Assembly (NCBI GenBank): GCA_003152595.1
Contig: PMAM01000328.1
Coordinates: 21,610 to 36,721 of the forward strand
Length of the DNA: 15,112 nt
Reading direction: 5' to 3'
Source: Acidobacterium sp.
Lineage (GTDB): Bacteria > Acidobacteriota > Terriglobia > Terriglobales > Acidobacteriaceae
The notes under the pieces are model-generated. The model was not told the origin of the DNA. It did no database searches and saw nothing but the letters and a program-made list of their open reading frames with translations. Within the stretch, counting starts at the first letter, position 1, and each line of letters begins with the position of its first letter. Both the position numbers and the translations under genes were made by a program. Of the stretch, positions 12,733 through 15,112 are shown in pieces.

Positions 12733-13907
12733 CGATCCGCACCGTCTTTCGCCGCCGGTACACCCCAGCTGCGGCGCTTGCCTGCATTCTCGCGATCGCG
12801 GGCTGCAGTTCAGGAGACCGGGAACGCGCCGGCCAGATGACTTCCTATGCGTCTCGAGCCTCCGCATCGGAGACGCCTCGCCTCTTCACCATCCCGGATG
12901 ACCAGATGTCGCACGTCCAGGTGGTCACGGTACAGCCCACCACCCTGGTCCGCACCCTGCGCCTCACCGGCACGGTCGCTTACAACGCTTTCAACACCAC
13001 ACCGGTGATCACCCAGGTCGGCGGACCCGTCACCCGGATTCTCTCCGTGCCGGGACAGCATGTTCACGAGGGAGAACCGATGTTGGAGGTCAGCAGCCCG
13101 GATTATTCGCAGCTCCTGGATACGTACCTCAAAGCTGCGGACTCGTCCCGCCTCACTGAGACCAACTACGCCCGCGCCCAGGACCTGTATCAGCACCACG
13201 CCATTGCTCTGCGCGATTTGCAGCAGGCTGAATCGGATCGCAATCAGGCGCGTGCGGATCTCAACGCCGCCGAGCAGGGCATGAAGATCCTCGGAATCAG
13301 GAATCCCGCGCAACTCGCCGGCGGCCCGGCCTCCGCGCAGATTCCCGTGCTGGCGCCCATCAGCGGTGAAGTCGTCGAACGCCTCGTTTCGCCTGGCCAG
13401 GTCGTTCAGGCCGGCCAGACCCAGGCCTTCACCATCTCCAATCTAAGCACCGTCTGGGTTCTCGCCAACGTCTACCAGGCCGACCTCGCCTATGTGCAGA
13501 GCGGCGAAGACGTCACGGTTCAGACCGATGCTTATCCTGGTTCATTCCAGGGGCGGATCTCCTATGTCTCTCCGGCGATCGATCCCAACACCCGCACCCT
13601 GCAGGCGCGCATCGTCGTGGACAATCCCGGCGAGAAGCTGAAGCGCGACATGTACTGCACCGTCACCGTGACCGCCGGCAAAGTCGCTAATGCCATCGCC
13701 GTGCCCAACGCTTCCGTGCTGCGTGACGACAACAACCAGCCCTTCGTCTACGTCGCCACGGGCGCCAATCAGTTTGGCCGGCGCGAAGTCGAAACCGGAG
13801 AAAGCGAGGACGGCATGACGCGAATCCTGAAGGGCATTGCCCCCGGAGACAAAGTTGTGGGCGACGGCAGCCTGTTTCTGCAGTTTGCCAATTCGCTGCA
13901 GCACTGA
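12729..13907 (+). CDS. RND efflux periplasmic adaptor lipoprotein (CusB/CzcB type)
   Basis: Links the inner-membrane pump to the outer-membrane channel. 392 residues. A lipoprotein signal ends in LAIAGC, with Cys26 as the lipidation site. A barrel-sandwich/lipoyl half follows (GGPVTRILSVPGQHVHEGEPML, about 98-119), then a helical hairpin (YLKAADSSRLTETNYARAQDLY to ADLNAAEQGMKILGI), the second lipoyl half (VLAPISGEVVERLVSPGQVV), a beta-barrel (VWVLANVYQADLAYVQSGED, then SYVSPAIDPNTRTLQARIVV) and a membrane-proximal domain that ends DGSLFLQFANSL. It lacks the N-terminal metal-binding extension and C-terminal chaperone-like domain of some CusB proteins. It starts at the ATGA overlap with the TolC-type gene; the RND pump gene begins 15 nt after its stop. 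Confidence 0.93.
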   Translation: MTIRTVFRRRYTPAAALACILAIAGCSSGDRERAGQMTSYASRASASETPRLFTIPDDQMSHVQVVTVQPTTLVRTLRLTGTVAYNAFNTTPVITQVGGPVTRILSVPGQHVHEGEPMLEVSSPDYSQLLDTYLKAADSSRLTETNYARAQDLYQHHAIALRDLQQAESDRNQARADLNAAEQGMKILGIRNPAQLAGGPASAQIPVLAPISGEVVERLVSPGQVVQAGQTQAFTISNLSTVWVLANVYQADLAYVQSGEDVTVQTDAYPGSFQGRISYVSPAIDPNTRTLQARIVVDNPGEKLKRDMYCTVTVTAGKVANAIAVPNASVLRDDNNQPFVYVATGANQFGRREVETGESEDGMTRILKGIAPGDKVVGDGSLFLQFANSLQH

Positions 13908-13922
13908 GGAGACTCGCTTCCC

Positions 13923-15112
13923 ATGATCAACCGCATCGTTCAGTTTGCTCTCCGGCAGCGATTCCTCATCCTGATGATGGTGCTGTTCCTCGCCATCGGG
14001 GGAGCCGTCTCCTTCTCTCACATGCCCGTCGATGCCTACCCGGATTTGTCGCCGCCGATGGTGGAGATCATCACTCAGTGGCCCGGTCACGCGGCCGAAG
14101 AAGTCGAGCGCCTGGTCACCGTGCCCACCGAAGTGGAGATGAACGGCGTCCCCAAAATGACGGTGATGCGCTCCATCTCCCTCTATGGGCTTTCCGATAT
14201 CATTCTGACCTTTCACGATGACACCGACGATTACTGGGCGCGCGAGGTGGTGTTCCAGCGGCTCAGCGAAGTCACCTATCCCACAGGCGTAACGCCCACC
14301 CTGGCGCCGCTCGCCAGCCCCTCGGGCCTCGTCTACCGCTACGTCATTCAGAGCCCCGACCGCACGCCCCAGGAGCTCAAGGTCTATGAAGACTGGGTCA
14401 TCGAGCGCCAGTACAAGCAGGTTCCCGGGGTCGCGGACGACTCCGGTTTCGGCGGCACGGTCATGCAGTATCAGGTGTTGCTCGATCCGGCAAAACTCTA
14501 CGCTTACCACATCACCGTGCCCACGGTGGTCCAGCAGCTGTCGGTGAACAATTCCAATGCCGGCGGCGGCTTCTATTCCCAGGGCGGTCAGTTCTACTAC
14601 GTGCGCGGACTCGGCCTGATCCGCGATACGAACGACATCGGTAACGTGGTTGTCGGCTCGCAGAACGGGGTTCCCGTCCGGATCCACGATATCGGCGACG
14701 TGACCATCGGCCATGCTCCGCGGCTGGGCGAATTTGGATTCAACAAGACCAACGATGCCGTCGAAGGCGTCATCATGATGCGCCGCGGCGAGCAGACCCA
14801 GGACGTGCTGAAAGGCGTGGAGGCAAAAACCCGCCAGCTCAACGAGCAGATCCTGCCGCCCGATGTCCGGGTCCGCCCCTACTACGATCGCAGCGATCTC
14901 GTGCAACTCACCATCGACACGGTCGAGCACAACATGGTCATGGGGATGATCCTCGTCCTGCTGGTGCTGATGGCCTTCCTGGTCAGCCTGCGCGCTGCCG
15001 TCATCGTGGCTCTCACCATTCCACTGGCCCTGCTCTTCTCCTTTATCTTCCTGCATGCCGAGGGAGTCGCCGCCAACCTCCTCTCCATCGGGGCCATCGA
15101 TTTCGGAATCCT
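13923..15112 (+). CDS. RND efflux pump, CusA/CzcA family, N-terminal part (cut by window end)
   Basis: Inner-membrane proton-driven pump. The first 396 codons are present and open to the window edge; full-length members have about 1020-1060 residues. ATG 13923 has AGGAG at 13907-13911, overlapping the adaptor's stop. Visible features: TM1 at about 14-32 (FLILMMVLFLAIGGAVSF); HMPVDAYPDLSPPMVEI; WPGHAAEEVERLVTVPTEVE, the first porter-domain motif of the heavy-metal RND group; QVPGVADDSGFGG; IHDIGDVTIGHAPR; RRGEQTQDVL; TM2 near 340-358 (MVMGMILVLLVLMAFLVS); TM3 (VALTIPLALLFSFIFL); and the start of TM4 in GAIDFGI, where Asp393 corresponds to the proton-relay aspartate of CzcA/CusA. The metal-selecting methionines or acids lie beyond the window, so the ion cannot be assigned. 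A long antisense frame (13542-15056) overlaps it but is a shadow. Confidence 0.93.
   Translation, partial: MINRIVQFALRQRFLILMMVLFLAIGGAVSFSHMPVDAYPDLSPPMVEIITQWPGHAAEEVERLVTVPTEVEMNGVPKMTVMRSISLYGLSDIILTFHDDTDDYWAREVVFQRLSEVTYPTGVTPTLAPLASPSGLVYRYVIQSPDRTPQELKVYEDWVIERQYKQVPGVADDSGFGGTVMQYQVLLDPAKLYAYHITVPTVVQQLSVNNSNAGGGFYSQGGQFYYVRGLGLIRDTNDIGNVVVGSQNGVPVRIHDIGDVTIGHAPRLGEFGFNKTNDAVEGVIMMRRGEQTQDVLKGVEAKTRQLNEQILPPDVRVRPYYDRSDLVQLTIDTVEHNMVMGMILVLLVLMAFLVSLRAAVIVALTIPLALLFSFIFLHAEGVAANLLSIGAIDFGI

Noticed and set aside
13542..15056. 504-codon open frame on the minus strand
   Set aside because: It lies opposite the adaptor and RND pump genes, which have clear family motifs and ribosome sites. 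The translation is low-complexity His/Asp/Gly-rich, as expected from antisense of GC-rich codons.

Overview
This looks like a GC-rich chromosomal segment from an environmental bacterium, most likely an Acidobacteriota (Terriglobia-like) genome. That assignment is inferred from the mix of families: a very large secreted NHL-repeat protein with ASH/choice-of-anchor-D-like modules, a Tat-type GH2 remnant, an APC permease tail, DUF3175, an atypical formate-tetrahydrofolate ligase and a CusA/CzcA-type RND operon. Short GCGTTCA-type heptamer repeats and a REP-like hairpin lie between the genes. No rRNA, tRNA, CRISPR array, insertion sequence or phage gene was seen.

Layout. 1-198 (+) is the C-terminus of an APC-type permease whose tail runs into heptamer repeats. 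234-724 (-) is a two-gene unit: a 49-residue basic protein followed 2 nt later by a DUF3175 protein. 811-878 holds a REP-like hairpin and a short direct repeat. 882-2522 (-) is fhs, with an inverted repeat in its leader. 2737-2922 (+) is a 61-residue hypothetical protein. 2942-4209 (-) is a GH2 pseudogene that is frameshifted near its start and truncated before the catalytic half. 4210-4752 is a non-coding stretch with a good promoter candidate. 4753-10683 (+) encodes a secreted mosaic protein of about 1976 residues. 10684-11038 is non-coding, with a possible antisense RHS/YD remnant. From 11039 to the window edge (+) runs an efflux operon: a small His/Cys protein, a TolC-type outer-membrane factor, a lipoprotein adaptor and the RND pump, which is cut by the window end.

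The two main stories are these. (1) The giant protein has three six-bladed NHL propellers. In each, the first five blades carry a C-x4-C pair and the sixth does not. A block of module A, propeller and module B is duplicated about 2.1 kb apart, two Ig-like domains sit between the copies, and the protein ends in five repeats of exactly 89 residues (267 nt). It is probably a cell-surface or extracellular binding protein; its ligand is unknown. (2) The efflux operon is a complete tripartite pump for metal ions or other toxic compounds. It is led by a membrane-anchored protein with HHHD and CPICHLSH motifs that could bind metal in the periplasm. The rest of the window is housekeeping C1 metabolism, small conserved proteins and decaying genes.
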